Part shown: positions 7,674-16,461 of the stretch, piece by piece | How the letters are laid out: every line of letters begins with the position of its first letter | Numbering within the stretch: position 1 is the first letter of the stretch | NCBI GenBank assembly: GCA_035468985.1 | Contig: DATISF010000007.1 | Span: 62,001 to 126,000, forward strand | Direction: 5' to 3' | Source: DASVHS01 sp035468985 | Lineage (GTDB): Bacteria; Acidobacteriota; Thermoanaerobaculia; Gp7-AA8 | DNA: 64,000 nt | Notes under the pieces: model-generated | Seen by the model: the letters and a program-made list of their open reading frames with translations, nothing else | What the model was told of the DNA's origin: nothing | The model's database searches: none | Made by a program: the position numbers and the translations under genes

Positions 7674-10600
7674 CTAGAAGCGGATCCCTGCCGACACGCG
7701 ATACGTGCGGGGCAGCTGATAGCTCCCATTCGTGGCTGAGGTCGTCACCGCGGTGGGCTTACCGAAAAGCGGTCCCTTCTTCCAGTTCACCCCTTCGACC
7801 GGTGTGTCGCCGGCCATCGGGTTGAATCGCTGCAGCGTCGAGTCGTTCAAATGCGTCAGCACCGACGTGTTGTACGAAACGATTCCGTGCTCGTTGAACG
7901 CGTTGATCAGTTCCGTCTGCACGAAGAACATGGCGCCCTTGAGCCAGCCCGGATTCGAGTTGTAGTTGAGGGCGAGATCGGTGTTCGTGATGTTCGGGAA
8001 ACGATACTGTCCGCGGCCGCTGAAGAAGACTCCGACGGACGTCGGCGGGGTCTGATAGCCCGGGTTCACGACGCCGCCCGCTTTTCCGGTGCCGTAGAAG
8101 TTCGCGTTCTGGCGGATGTCGACCGAGCCGCTCAACGAATATGCACCGCCGGAATCGAAGCGCTCCAGCGCGCTGAGATTGAAGGTGCCGAGGAACGTCT
8201 GGAAGTCATATCCCGCCCAGGCGCGAGCCTTGTGAGTCTGGTCGCTGCCGGTGATGGGTCCGATCGGACTGCTCTGCGCGAAGTTGTTGTATTCCGGATA
8301 GACGGTGTTCGGCGCGCCGGAAGGTACCGGTCCGCTGCCCGACGTCTCGCCGGTGTAATTTCCGCGAAGCCTCGACCAGGTGTAGTTGCCGCCGACGTTG
8401 AACGCGCGGGTGAGGCGGTACTGGGCCTGCACCTCGACCGCGTTGTAGTTGCGGGAAAACTCGTTCGAGGTTCGAACCTTCGTGAGGTCGGCCTTCGCGC
8501 CGCTCGGCAACGTCGTCGTGCCCGTCTGGAGATTTGTGAAGTTCGTGTAGAAGTCTTTCCAGTCGCGCTTGATGTAATCGAGGCGCAGGAATCCTTTCGT
8601 GCCGATCTGCGTGCTCGCTCCCAACGACCATTCCTTCACGCCGGGAGACTTGAGCGAACCATCGATGACGGTGGTTGCGCCGGGAACGCTCTGGTTGACG
8701 ACCGGCGTCTTGTCGATTCCACCCTGCTGGTCGAACCAGGCCCAGATCGCGGTCATTGCCGCCTCGGGGCTCATGTTGAGCAGATCGGGTCCCTGATATC
8801 GATGGTTGAACCGCGCCGGAACGCCGGCCACGGAACCGGCCTCGGAGACATTGCCGTCGGCGAGGCGTCCGACGTATGACGCGTAGCTGGCGTTCAGACG
8901 GAGCTTGCCGGTACCGAACACGTCGTAGCCGACGCCAAGACGCGGGCTGAGCTTCGAGTCATTGGCGACCGGATTTCCCGTGCTGTCGCTGGCGTCGTTC
9001 TTGTCGAAGCGGAAGCCGACGTTGAACTGCCATTGATTGTTGAAGTCCCACTTGTCGTTCACGTAGGCGGCGTCCGTGTTCAGATCGGAGCCCTTCGTCG
9101 GCTCGAAAATCGGCCAGTACTGGATCTGATCGCCGCTGGTCCCGCCTTTCACGTTCACGAGTGTGTTGTGGCTTGTGTCGCGGGACGGGGCGAGGCTGCC
9201 GAGGATCATCACGTAGCCCGACGGCGTCTGGTAGTTGTCCGAGGCGAGCGTCTCGTGCCAGCGATCGAGTCCGCCGACGATCGTGTGGTTGCCGAGCGCG
9301 CGCGTGCCGAGGAAGTAGGTCGCCTTCAGGCCGTACTCTTTGCTGTTGCGGTCTTCCTGCCGGCAGTCGCCGCAGAAGAACGGCTCGTTGGTGACCGAGC
9401 CGAAGCCCGGCGCGGTCAAACGGACCGGCGTGCCGGTCACGCGATCGTGGTCCGTGCCGCCGAAATTGACGAACGCGAAGGTCTTGTCGGTGGCCTTCGC
9501 CTCGACGAGGAAGCTGCTGGTGAACACGCCGTTGTAAAACCCCGTCTTGAATCGATTGGGATTCGACACGCTCGGGGTCACCGATGACATGTCGAAACAA
9601 CCGAGCTGGCAGTCGTTCGTGTGGCTCGTCGGCGCATCGATCATGGAGATGACGATGCTGTGCTGCTGAGTGATTGCGCCGGTCAGTTTTCCTTCCTTGC
9701 GTTTGTCCGTGTCCTGGCGGGTGTATGCGCCGCCGGCGCTGGCAAGCGAGCGAGTCGAGGAGCTCTTCACGTAACGGCCCGCGGCGAAGAACCAGAGGCG
9801 GTCGCGGATGACGCGTCCGCCGAGCGTTCCTTCGTACTGGTGGCTGATCTTGTCGATCGGATCGGGCGTCGGAACCGTCTGGACCACGCCGTTCACGGTC
9901 GAGTAGACATCGGGTGACTTCGCGGTCCAATTCGGATTCGTCAGGCTGTCGCGGAGCGATCCGCTGAACTGGTTGCCGCCCGACTTCGTGATCGCGGTGA
10001 CCACGCCGCCGGTGAAGTTACCGAACTCCGCGGAGATGCCGGCGGTCTGAATCGTGGTCTCCTGAATCGCGTCTTCAATGAACAGGTTGTGCGGCTGTCC
10101 GCGCAGGTTCTCCTGCACCACCGCGCCGTCGACCGTATAGAGGTTGTCGAACGACTGGCCGCCGGAGATCGCGAAACCGTTCACGCCCGAGACCACTCCG
10201 GGAGCGAGTCCCGTGATCGCCGTGATCGTCCGTCCAATGGGAAGCTGTTCGATGGCGTCATGACCGAAGTTGGTCTGTACTTCGGTCGTTTCCGCAACCG
10301 CCGGCGCGGCCGCGGTCACCGTGATGGCCTCGGTGACGCTGCTGACCTTCATCGCGGCGTCAGCGCGTGCCGTCTGGGCGACGCCGACGTGCGCGGTCTG
10401 CTTCTGCGTCTGCATGCCCTGCAACTCGAACTGCACGGTGTAGTCGCCGGGCGGCAGCGCTCCGAAGTTGTAACCCCCGGCTTCGTTACTGACCGCCGTT
10501 CGGGTTCCCTGCATCTGCGGGGAGGAGATCGTGATCGTGACCCCCGGTAGGGGACTGTTGTCCTGCGTCACCGTTCCGGTGAGTGATCCGGTCAGCCCCT

Positions 10601-10676
10601 GGCTGAACGCGGCAAAGGGCAGGATGAGAAGCACCAGGAACAGAGCACAACTCAACCTGTGAGCACGCTTGGTCAT
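7674..10676 (-). CDS. TonB-dependent receptor 3, Oar-type
   Basis: Outer-membrane receptor, 1000 residues from ATG 10676, chosen over an in-frame start 39 bases upstream because TAGGAGGGTTC stands directly before it and the signal peptide then begins with a basic n-region (MTKRAHR). Order: signal peptide to ~AFSQ, carboxypeptidase-regulatory-like domain, plug, barrel ending SAGIRF. Cysteines form CQLGC (shared with receptor 2) and FCGDC (shared in form with all six). It lacks the C-terminal ECPQG...C pair and reads TPVEGVNW there instead. The divergent neighbour is the sulfatase-like gene at 10910, leaving 233 bases for both promoters. The ligand is unknown. Confidence 0.92.
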   Translation of the reverse strand: MTKRAHRLSCALFLVLLILPFAAFSQGLTGSLTGTVTQDNSPLPGVTITISSPQMQGTRTAVSNEAGGYNFGALPPGDYTVQFELQGMQTQKQTAHVGVAQTARADAAMKVSSVTEAITVTAAAPAVAETTEVQTNFGHDAIEQLPIGRTITAITGLAPGVVSGVNGFAISGGQSFDNLYTVDGAVVQENLRGQPHNLFIEDAIQETTIQTAGISAEFGNFTGGVVTAITKSGGNQFSGSLRDSLTNPNWTAKSPDVYSTVNGVVQTVPTPDPIDKISHQYEGTLGGRVIRDRLWFFAAGRYVKSSSTRSLASAGGAYTRQDTDKRKEGKLTGAITQQHSIVISMIDAPTSHTNDCQLGCFDMSSVTPSVSNPNRFKTGFYNGVFTSSFLVEAKATDKTFAFVNFGGTDHDRVTGTPVRLTAPGFGSVTNEPFFCGDCRQEDRNSKEYGLKATYFLGTRALGNHTIVGGLDRWHETLASDNYQTPSGYVMILGSLAPSRDTSHNTLVNVKGGTSGDQIQYWPIFEPTKGSDLNTDAAYVNDKWDFNNQWQFNVGFRFDKNDASDSTGNPVANDSKLSPRLGVGYDVFGTGKLRLNASYASYVGRLADGNVSEAGSVAGVPARFNHRYQGPDLLNMSPEAAMTAIWAWFDQQGGIDKTPVVNQSVPGATTVIDGSLKSPGVKEWSLGASTQIGTKGFLRLDYIKRDWKDFYTNFTNLQTGTTTLPSGAKADLTKVRTSNEFSRNYNAVEVQAQYRLTRAFNVGGNYTWSRLRGNYTGETSGSGPVPSGAPNTVYPEYNNFAQSSPIGPITGSDQTHKARAWAGYDFQTFLGTFNLSALERFDSGGAYSLSGSVDIRQNANFYGTGKAGGVVNPGYQTPPTSVGVFFSGRGQYRFPNITNTDLALNYNSNPGWLKGAMFFVQTELINAFNEHGIVSYNTSVLTHLNDSTLQRFNPMAGDTPVEGVNWKKGPLFGKPTAVTTSATNGSYQLPRTYRVSAGIRF

Positions 10677-10729
10677 GAACCCTCCTACTCTTTGTTCGTA
10701 ATCGAAACGACACACGGATGTTGCCGTGT

Positions 10730-10805
10730 CGTGACTTTCGCACGTTCAAGGCCATTTATGCAATTGCGTCTTTGGCGAACTACGACAACGATTTAGCTAT
10801 TTGTC
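10730..10805 (-). promoter_or_regulatory. Conserved upstream region of receptor 3
   Basis: Minus-strand blocks AGCTAAAT, CGTTGTCG, TTGCATAAATGGCC and GAACGTGCGAAAG match the receptor 2 leader block for block. The GTTGTCG to CATAAA distance is the same in both copies. It overlaps the region that must also carry the promoter of the divergent sulfatase-like gene. Confidence 0.55.
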
Positions 10806-10909
10806 ACAAGAAGATGTGACGTTTTGTCGATTCAGTTTTCCGATTCGTTGTACCAGGAATCCGAATCGACCGGACCGATCTCGGGGGTCGTGAGGGTATC
10901 CTCCGTGCG

Positions 10910-13003
10910 GTGTTCGAACGCCGGACCCTGATCACCGTCGCCCTTCTCGCCCTCTCCTGCTCGAAGCCGTCTGAGCGCCGCTTCTTCGCCGGTGCTCCGG
11001 TCGTCCTGATCTCGATCGATACGCTCCGCGCCGATCACCTTCCGCTCTACGGTTATCGGGCGGTCGAGACACCGGCAATCGATGAGCTCGGGCGCGACGG
11101 CGTTGTCTTCGACCAGGCCTGGTCGCACTGTCCGATGACGCTTCCGTCCCACGTCTCGATGCTGACCGGTGAGCTCCCCACCACTCACGGCGTTCGCAAC
11201 AACCTCGGCTTCCGCTACGACGCGGCGAAGCATCCGTCGCTGCCCCAACGATTGCAGTCAGCCGGATACGCGACCGGCGCCGCCGTATCGTCATACGTGC
11301 TTCGCGGCGAGACCGGACTTCGCGACGCGTTCCAGTGGTACGACGATGCGGTCGATCCCGCGCCCGGCGCGCGCTTCCGCGAGTACCAGCGCAGCGGCGT
11401 GACCACGACCGCGCTCGCGGAGAAATGGGTCGACTCGATCGGATCGCGGCCCTTCTTCCTGTTCCTGCATCTGTACGAGCCGCACGTTCCGTACGATCCG
11501 CCGGAACCGTTCCGCAGCCGTTATGCGAATGCCTACGACGGAGAGATTGCCACCGCCGATGCCATCGTCGGAGAGTTTGTCCGCCATCTGAAGCAGCGCG
11601 GGCTCTACGACAACTCGATCATCATCATCACCTCGGATCACGGCGAAGGACTCGGCGATCACGGCGAGCTGCAGCATTCGATTCTTCTGTACACGGAACT
11701 GATCCGTGTTCCGCTGATCGTGAAGCTGCCACGTGGAGAGCAGAAGGGAACGCGGGCCAAATCTCCGGCGGCGCTCGTCGATCTGGTGCCGACCATCGCA
11801 GCGCTCACCGGCCTCCAGGCGGAGAAGAGCGACGGGATCGATCTGTTTGCGAAGCCGCCCGCATCGCGCTCGATTTACAGCGAGACGATCTATCCGTACG
11901 TGCAGCTCGGCTGGAGCGATCTGCGGTCGATGATCGAAGGGCCGTATCACTACATCGAGTCGTCGCGGCCGGAGCTGTACGACCTTGGATCCGATCCGCG
12001 CGAGCGCAGCGATGTCATCGCCGAACATCGCCGCGACGCCGCGCGCATGCGAACGGAGCTCGAGAAGTTTCCGCCGGCGACGGCCGGCGACACCGCCATC
12101 AGCTCCGAGGATGCGGCGAAGCTCGCTGCGCTCGGGTACGTCGGCTCGGCGCGGCAGAGGGGGGATCCGAAGTCATTGCCGAATCCGCGCGATGTCATCG
12201 GGATGCTCGAAGACATCCGCATCGCGTATCAGCTCGCGAGTCAGCAACGTTATGCCGAGGCGGAGAAGGCGATGAACGCGCTGCTGGCGAAGAATCCGCG
12301 GCTCGTCGACCTGCGGGTGCGGCTTGCGGAGATGTTCCTGGACATGGGGCGGACCGACGATGCGATCCGCGAGTACAAGGCTGCCATCGGCGGCTCGGGG
12401 GTGTTTCCGAGCGAGATCGCCGCGAGTCTCGCCGATGCCTACGTGCAGGCCGGCCGCCTCGACGACGCCGGGAGCGCGGCCGAAGCGGCGATGGCCGGCA
12501 GTCCCGACAAGGCGCGGCGCGTCGAAGTGCGGATCGCGCTGGCGCGCAAAGACGTTGCGCGCGCGGCGAAGATTGCCGATCAGTTGCCCGAAACTGCCGG
12601 CGATCTTCTGCTGCGGGCAGAAGTGCGTCATGCGGCCGGCGGCTTTCGGGACGCGCTGCAGTTGATCGATCAGGCCGATGGGCACGCAAAGTCGGCAGGA
12701 GAGAAAGGCATTTACGGGTTGGAGGCGCTTCGCGCCGACATTCTGGCGCGCACGGATCACACCGCCGAAGCCGTGAGCGCGTACGAGAAGGAGATCTCGC
12801 TGTTTCCGAACAACCGTCTCGCGTACGCGCGGCTCACGGTTCTCTACTTTACGACCGGCGATCGTGCCGCTGTCGATCGCACGCTCGAGCGGATGGTGCG
12901 CGCGAACCCGTCGCGCGCCGCGTACGAGCTGGCTGCGCGGACGATGGAAGCAGTCGAGGACGTGAGCGCCGCACGCCGTTGGCGATCGCGCGCTCCGCGG
13001 TAA
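10910..13003 (+). CDS. Lipoprotein with sulfatase-like domain and TPR repeats
   Basis: 697 residues from GTG 10910. The N-terminus ends in a lipobox (LALSC, Cys17), so the protein is probably lipid-anchored. Residues ~30-390 are an alkaline-phosphatase/sulfatase-superfamily domain: metal-site D37 (SIDTLRAD), D243-H244 (TSDHGEG) and the nucleophile segment PMTLPSHVSMLTG. The residue that is Cys or Ser in true sulfatases (C/S-x-P-x-R) is Thr77 here and the following Arg is His81, so formylglycine maturation is not expected; a phosphohydrolase or phosphotransferase activity is possible. Residues ~410-690 form TPR-like helical repeats (for example YAEAEKAMNALLAKNP). It is the only plus-strand gene inside the receptor array, with 105-233 bases of intergenic DNA on either side. 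Such sulfatase-TPR fusions occur in Acidobacteriota; substrate unknown. Confidence 0.85.
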   Translation: MFERRTLITVALLALSCSKPSERRFFAGAPVVLISIDTLRADHLPLYGYRAVETPAIDELGRDGVVFDQAWSHCPMTLPSHVSMLTGELPTTHGVRNNLGFRYDAAKHPSLPQRLQSAGYATGAAVSSYVLRGETGLRDAFQWYDDAVDPAPGARFREYQRSGVTTTALAEKWVDSIGSRPFFLFLHLYEPHVPYDPPEPFRSRYANAYDGEIATADAIVGEFVRHLKQRGLYDNSIIIITSDHGEGLGDHGELQHSILLYTELIRVPLIVKLPRGEQKGTRAKSPAALVDLVPTIAALTGLQAEKSDGIDLFAKPPASRSIYSETIYPYVQLGWSDLRSMIEGPYHYIESSRPELYDLGSDPRERSDVIAEHRRDAARMRTELEKFPPATAGDTAISSEDAAKLAALGYVGSARQRGDPKSLPNPRDVIGMLEDIRIAYQLASQQRYAEAEKAMNALLAKNPRLVDLRVRLAEMFLDMGRTDDAIREYKAAIGGSGVFPSEIAASLADAYVQAGRLDDAGSAAEAAMAGSPDKARRVEVRIALARKDVARAAKIADQLPETAGDLLLRAEVRHAAGGFRDALQLIDQADGHAKSAGEKGIYGLEALRADILARTDHTAEAVSAYEKEISLFPNNRLAYARLTVLYFTTGDRAAVDRTLERMVRANPSRAAYELAARTMEAVEDVSAARRWRSRAPR

Positions 13004-13006
13004 TAG

Positions 13007-13061
13007 GGAGCGCCGCGCGCCCCCGCGCGGCGAAACGGCGGCCGAGGGCGACCGCCGCTCC
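13007..13061. repeat. GC-rich double-hairpin repeat after the sulfatase-like gene
   Basis: GCCGCGCG-CCC-CGCGCGGC hairpin followed by GGCGG...CCGCC, the unit being bounded by GGAG and CTCC. It sits immediately after the stop codon and is followed by the receptor 4 terminator. It may act as the 3' end signal of the plus-strand gene. Confidence 0.55.
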
Positions 13062-13067
13062 ACAAAC

Positions 13068-13095
13068 AAAAAGCCCCGGCCTCGCGGCCGGGGCT
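13068..13095 (-). terminator. Rho-independent terminator of receptor 4
   Basis: Minus-strand stem AGCCCCGGCC-GCGA-GGCCGGGGCT followed by TTTTTG, 25 bases beyond the receptor 4 stop codon. It lies between convergent genes, but the T-run is on the receptor side. Confidence 0.88.
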
Positions 13096-13119
13096 GATCA
13101 CTGCGAGAGAAAACTGGCG

Positions 13120-16100
13120 TCAGAAGCGCACGCCGAACGAGGCGCGCCACAGGCGCGGCTGCTGGTAGGCGGCAGAGCTGGTGGGCTTTCCGAAGTCGGC
13201 AGCCTTCTGGAAGTTGTATCCACCGGCCTTGCAAGTCGCACCTGCCGTCCCCTGCGGGCACTCTTTTGGAGTGTCGGTGAAGGGGTTGAACGGCGCGAAG
13301 TTCGACGAGGTATTCGCCGTGGAGACCGTGGTGCGGATGGAACCCGGCAGGGCAACGCCGTCCGCGTTGAACACGTTCAGCATCTGCGCTTCGCCGTACA
13401 GCTCGAAGCGGCTGATCGGGTAACGGTAGTTGAGCGAAAGGTTCGTCGAGTTGATGTTGTCGACGCGGAACTCACCGCGCTTGCTGAAGTAGTACTGGCG
13501 CGCGGCCGGGGCGCCGACGTAACGCGAATTCGCCGGCAGCAGCGTGCCGAGGTACGACGTCAGATCCACGTTCTGCACGGCCGAGTACGGCAGCGCCGAA
13601 TCGTAGCTCTGCAGCAACGAGATGTTCAGTGCGCCGAGAACGCGCGGCATCGGAACGTCATATCCGACCCAGGCGCGCATGCGGTGACGTTCATCCTGCG
13701 CCAGATAACCGCTCGGCTGGAACTGGCTGTAGTTGCTCAGCTCCGGATAGTAAAGAGCGCCAGGGGTATTGCCGATGGTGCCGCTGGTGACCGATTCCTG
13801 CTCGTCGTTGCCCTTCAGCGTCGAGTACGTGTAGTTCACGCCGACGTTGAAGCGGCCCGGACGCCAGTTGCCCTGGAACTGAAGGCCGCGGTACTTGCGG
13901 GTGATGTCGTTGGTGTTCTCGAGAATCGACACGTCATGCTTGATGCCCAGCGGGTCGGTCGACTGTGGAGTGCTCTGGTCGACGCGGAAGCCGTAGAAGG
14001 CCTTCCAGTCGCGCGACACGAGGTCGATGCGGGTGACCACGTTCTGCGCCCACTGCGCGCCGTAGCCGATCGTGTATTCCTGGACGTACGGAGAGTTGAG
14101 CGCCTTGTCGATCTTGCCGCTGTATCCGGGCACGAAGGCGCCGGTGTTCGGGCGAAGAAGGTCGAGGTTCGCCGTTCCGCACTGGCCCTGCGCGTTGCAG
14201 GCCTTCGTCAGCCAATCGTTGACGATCTGCAGCGCGTGTGCCGTGTCGAGGAGCTGGTCGTTGGGGGTTCCAGCCGGGTTGATGGCCGGTCCGAGATACG
14301 AGAAGTAGATCGTGGCCGGGTTGCCGGCCGATGAACCGGACGAGCCGATGTTCCCGTCGACGATGCGCGACGCATACTGCGCGTAAGACGCGGTGATGCG
14401 GTTGCGACCATTGCCGGCCGGATCGAACGTCGCGTTCAGGCGCGGAGTGATGCGGTGATCGTCCGACACCTTGGTCCCGCTGGTGTCGGTGGCGATGTTC
14501 TTGTCGTAACGGGCGCCGAGGCTGAAGCTCCAGTGCTCGTTCAGATCCCAGCGATCGTTGACGAACAGCGCGTCGCTTCCGAAGTCGGTCTCACGCTGCT
14601 GCAGTGCAAAGATCGGTGTCCAGATGATGAACGCAGCCGAGGACGCGCGACCCGGCGTGATCGTCGGATAGAGCACGCCGTTGAGGCGCTGCACGCTGTT
14701 CACGAACAGGCGGAAGTTCGACCCCGACTGATAGTTGTTCGCGAAACGGTGCTCGGCGAAGCGCTCGATGCCGCCGACGATGTTCTGGTTGCCCCATCCC
14801 TTGCTGCTGATGAAGTAATTCGACTTGACGTTCCAGCCGTCGTTCGAACGCGTTTCCTTGTCGCAGACGCCGCAGAACGTCGGTGAATAGAAGCGGGCAT
14901 TGCCGTCAGCGCGGTTGCGGACGAGCGTGCCGCGAACGAAGTCGGTGAACTGAGCGCCGTTGCCGAGGGCAACGCCCCAGTCCATGGCCGAGTACTGCGC
15001 CTCGAGCATCCAGTTGTTCGTCAGGACGCCGTTGTAGTGGGCCTGCTTCAGCTTCTGCGGGTCGCGGCGCGGAGCGAGCGAGTCGAAATCGTACGTTGCC
15101 GCGGCGCTGAACGCCGACTTGTCGATCGTGCGCTTCAGATCGAGGTAGGACGCCGACAGATTGTGCTTGGCCGTGACCTGGCCGGTCAGCTTTCCTTCCC
15201 ATCGCTTCTCGTCGGTCGCGGAGGCGAACTCCAGCGCGGAACGCGTCGCGTCGCCGAGAGGAACCGTGCGCAGCGAGCTCTGCGTCGTGCTCGTGGTCTT
15301 GCGGCCGGCGCCGAAGAACCACAGGCGGTCCTTCAGGATGAATCCGCCGAGTGTTCCTTCGTACACGCTGTTGAGCTTGCTGACGAGTTTCGTGTTGTTC
15401 GCCTTCTGGAGCGGCGTCTTTTCCTGCCAGGCGTTGTTGGTGAGCGAGTCGCGCAGCGACCCGCTGAACTGGTTGCCGCCCGACTTGGTGATCGAGTTCA
15501 CGACGCCGCCGGTGAATCCGCCGTACTCGGCCGAGATCGCACCGGTGAGAACCGTCGTCTCCTGGATCGCGTCCTCGATGAAGAGGTTTAGCGACTGGTG
15601 ACGGATGTTCTCGGTGATCGCCACGCCATTGACCATGACCAGGTTGTCATAGCCGGGGCTTCCCGAGATCGAGAGCTGTGAGCCCGAAGGCGTGTTGTCG
15701 TTGACGCCCGGGGCGAGCAACGCGGTGGCCAGCACGTTGCGCTGCACCGGCAGCTGCTCGACCTGCTTCGCCTGGAGGTTTGCGGAAACCGACGGGGTCT
15801 CCAGAACCGACGGCGCCGCCGCCGTGACCGTAATCGCCTCGGCGACCGCCGCAACCTTGAGGTCCGCGTCAGCACGGCCGGTCTGACCGACGCCGATCTT
15901 GACCCTCTTGGTCTGTGTGGCCATGCCCGAGAGCTCGAACTTGACCGTGAATTCGCCCGGCGGAATCGCACCGAAGCTAAAGCCGCCGGCATCGCCGGTG
16001 ACGGTTGTGCGCGTGCCCTGCATCTGCGGCGACGAAATCGTGACTGTGACGCCGGGGAGCGGCGCGCCATCCGTGGTGGCCTGGCCAGTCAGCGAAACCG

Positions 16101-16176
16101 TCGTCTGCGCGAAGGCCGGGAGGCCAACGAGCAGAAGCAGCGCAGCGAGCGCTGTGAAACGCGTGAACAGCTTCAT
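13120..16176 (-). CDS. TonB-dependent receptor 4, Oar-type
   Basis: Outer-membrane receptor of 1018 residues; ATG 16176 follows AAGGAGGAGAAGG. The signal peptide MKLFTRFTALAALLLL...AFA is nearly identical to that of receptor 5. Carboxypeptidase-regulatory-like domain ~28-110, plug ~120-235 with the segment ISAEYGGFTGGVVNSITKSG, barrel ending ASFGVRF. Cysteine pairs: FCGVC (C435, C438), CNAQGQC and the C-terminal CPQGTAGATC. With receptors 5 and 6 it forms a close subfamily whose plug segments are almost the same residue for residue. It has its own leader, ribosome site and terminator. Ligand unknown. Confidence 0.92.
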   Translation of the reverse strand: MKLFTRFTALAALLLLVGLPAFAQTTVSLTGQATTDGAPLPGVTVTISSPQMQGTRTTVTGDAGGFSFGAIPPGEFTVKFELSGMATQTKRVKIGVGQTGRADADLKVAAVAEAITVTAAAPSVLETPSVSANLQAKQVEQLPVQRNVLATALLAPGVNDNTPSGSQLSISGSPGYDNLVMVNGVAITENIRHQSLNLFIEDAIQETTVLTGAISAEYGGFTGGVVNSITKSGGNQFSGSLRDSLTNNAWQEKTPLQKANNTKLVSKLNSVYEGTLGGFILKDRLWFFGAGRKTTSTTQSSLRTVPLGDATRSALEFASATDEKRWEGKLTGQVTAKHNLSASYLDLKRTIDKSAFSAAATYDFDSLAPRRDPQKLKQAHYNGVLTNNWMLEAQYSAMDWGVALGNGAQFTDFVRGTLVRNRADGNARFYSPTFCGVCDKETRSNDGWNVKSNYFISSKGWGNQNIVGGIERFAEHRFANNYQSGSNFRLFVNSVQRLNGVLYPTITPGRASSAAFIIWTPIFALQQRETDFGSDALFVNDRWDLNEHWSFSLGARYDKNIATDTSGTKVSDDHRITPRLNATFDPAGNGRNRITASYAQYASRIVDGNIGSSGSSAGNPATIYFSYLGPAINPAGTPNDQLLDTAHALQIVNDWLTKACNAQGQCGTANLDLLRPNTGAFVPGYSGKIDKALNSPYVQEYTIGYGAQWAQNVVTRIDLVSRDWKAFYGFRVDQSTPQSTDPLGIKHDVSILENTNDITRKYRGLQFQGNWRPGRFNVGVNYTYSTLKGNDEQESVTSGTIGNTPGALYYPELSNYSQFQPSGYLAQDERHRMRAWVGYDVPMPRVLGALNISLLQSYDSALPYSAVQNVDLTSYLGTLLPANSRYVGAPAARQYYFSKRGEFRVDNINSTNLSLNYRYPISRFELYGEAQMLNVFNADGVALPGSIRTTVSTANTSSNFAPFNPFTDTPKECPQGTAGATCKAGGYNFQKAADFGKPTSSAAYQQPRLWRASFGVRF

Positions 16177-16199
16177 CCTTCTCCTCCTTGTGTTGTCTG

Positions 16200-16392
16200 A
16201 GAAAACAAATGTGCGAGGACCGAACCCCCTACAAATTTGGCGGGCATGTTAGTGCAAATTCCGTAACTTTGCCCGTAACCGAGGAAAGTATTGAAAGCGG
16301 ATCACTTAGCCATGATTTGGCGGAGCGGACGTCACAGTTCGATTCAGCCAACCGGACAGATCTCCACGGATTCTTGGATTCACCATGTGACG
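16200..16392 (-). promoter_or_regulatory. Conserved long leader of receptor 4
   Basis: About 190 bases sharing ordered blocks with the receptor 5 leader. In plus-strand reading these are GACCGAACCCC, GTGCAAA, CGAGGAAAG, TCACTTA, GTCACA, CGATTCAGC, GGACA and CTTGGATTCA. On the minus strand, GGCTAAGT and TTTGCA recall the receptor 2/3 leader but lie further apart. It holds no gene; the promoter and possibly a regulated 5' UTR are the likely content. Confidence 0.5.
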
Positions 16393-16406
16393 TGAGGTGA
16401 GGTGGC

Positions 16407-16437
16407 AAAAAAAAGCCCCGGCCTTCCGGCCGGGGCT
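16407..16437 (-). terminator. Rho-independent terminator of receptor 5
   Basis: Minus-strand stem AGCCCCGGCC-GGAA-GGCCGGGGCT followed by eight T residues, 24 bases beyond the receptor 5 stop codon. Confidence 0.9.
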
Positions 16438-16461
16438 GAGGAGAACTGCGAGAACCTGTGT

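Noticed and set aside
10910..13003. Classification of the sulfatase-like protein as a true formylglycine sulfatase
   Set aside because: The C/S-x-P-x-R maturation motif is absent; Thr and His stand in the key positions.
11335..14334. Plus-strand open frame of 999 codons crossing from the sulfatase-like gene into receptor 4
   Set aside because: Overlaps two recognised genes and a terminator, and has Arg/Ala-rich low-information sequence.
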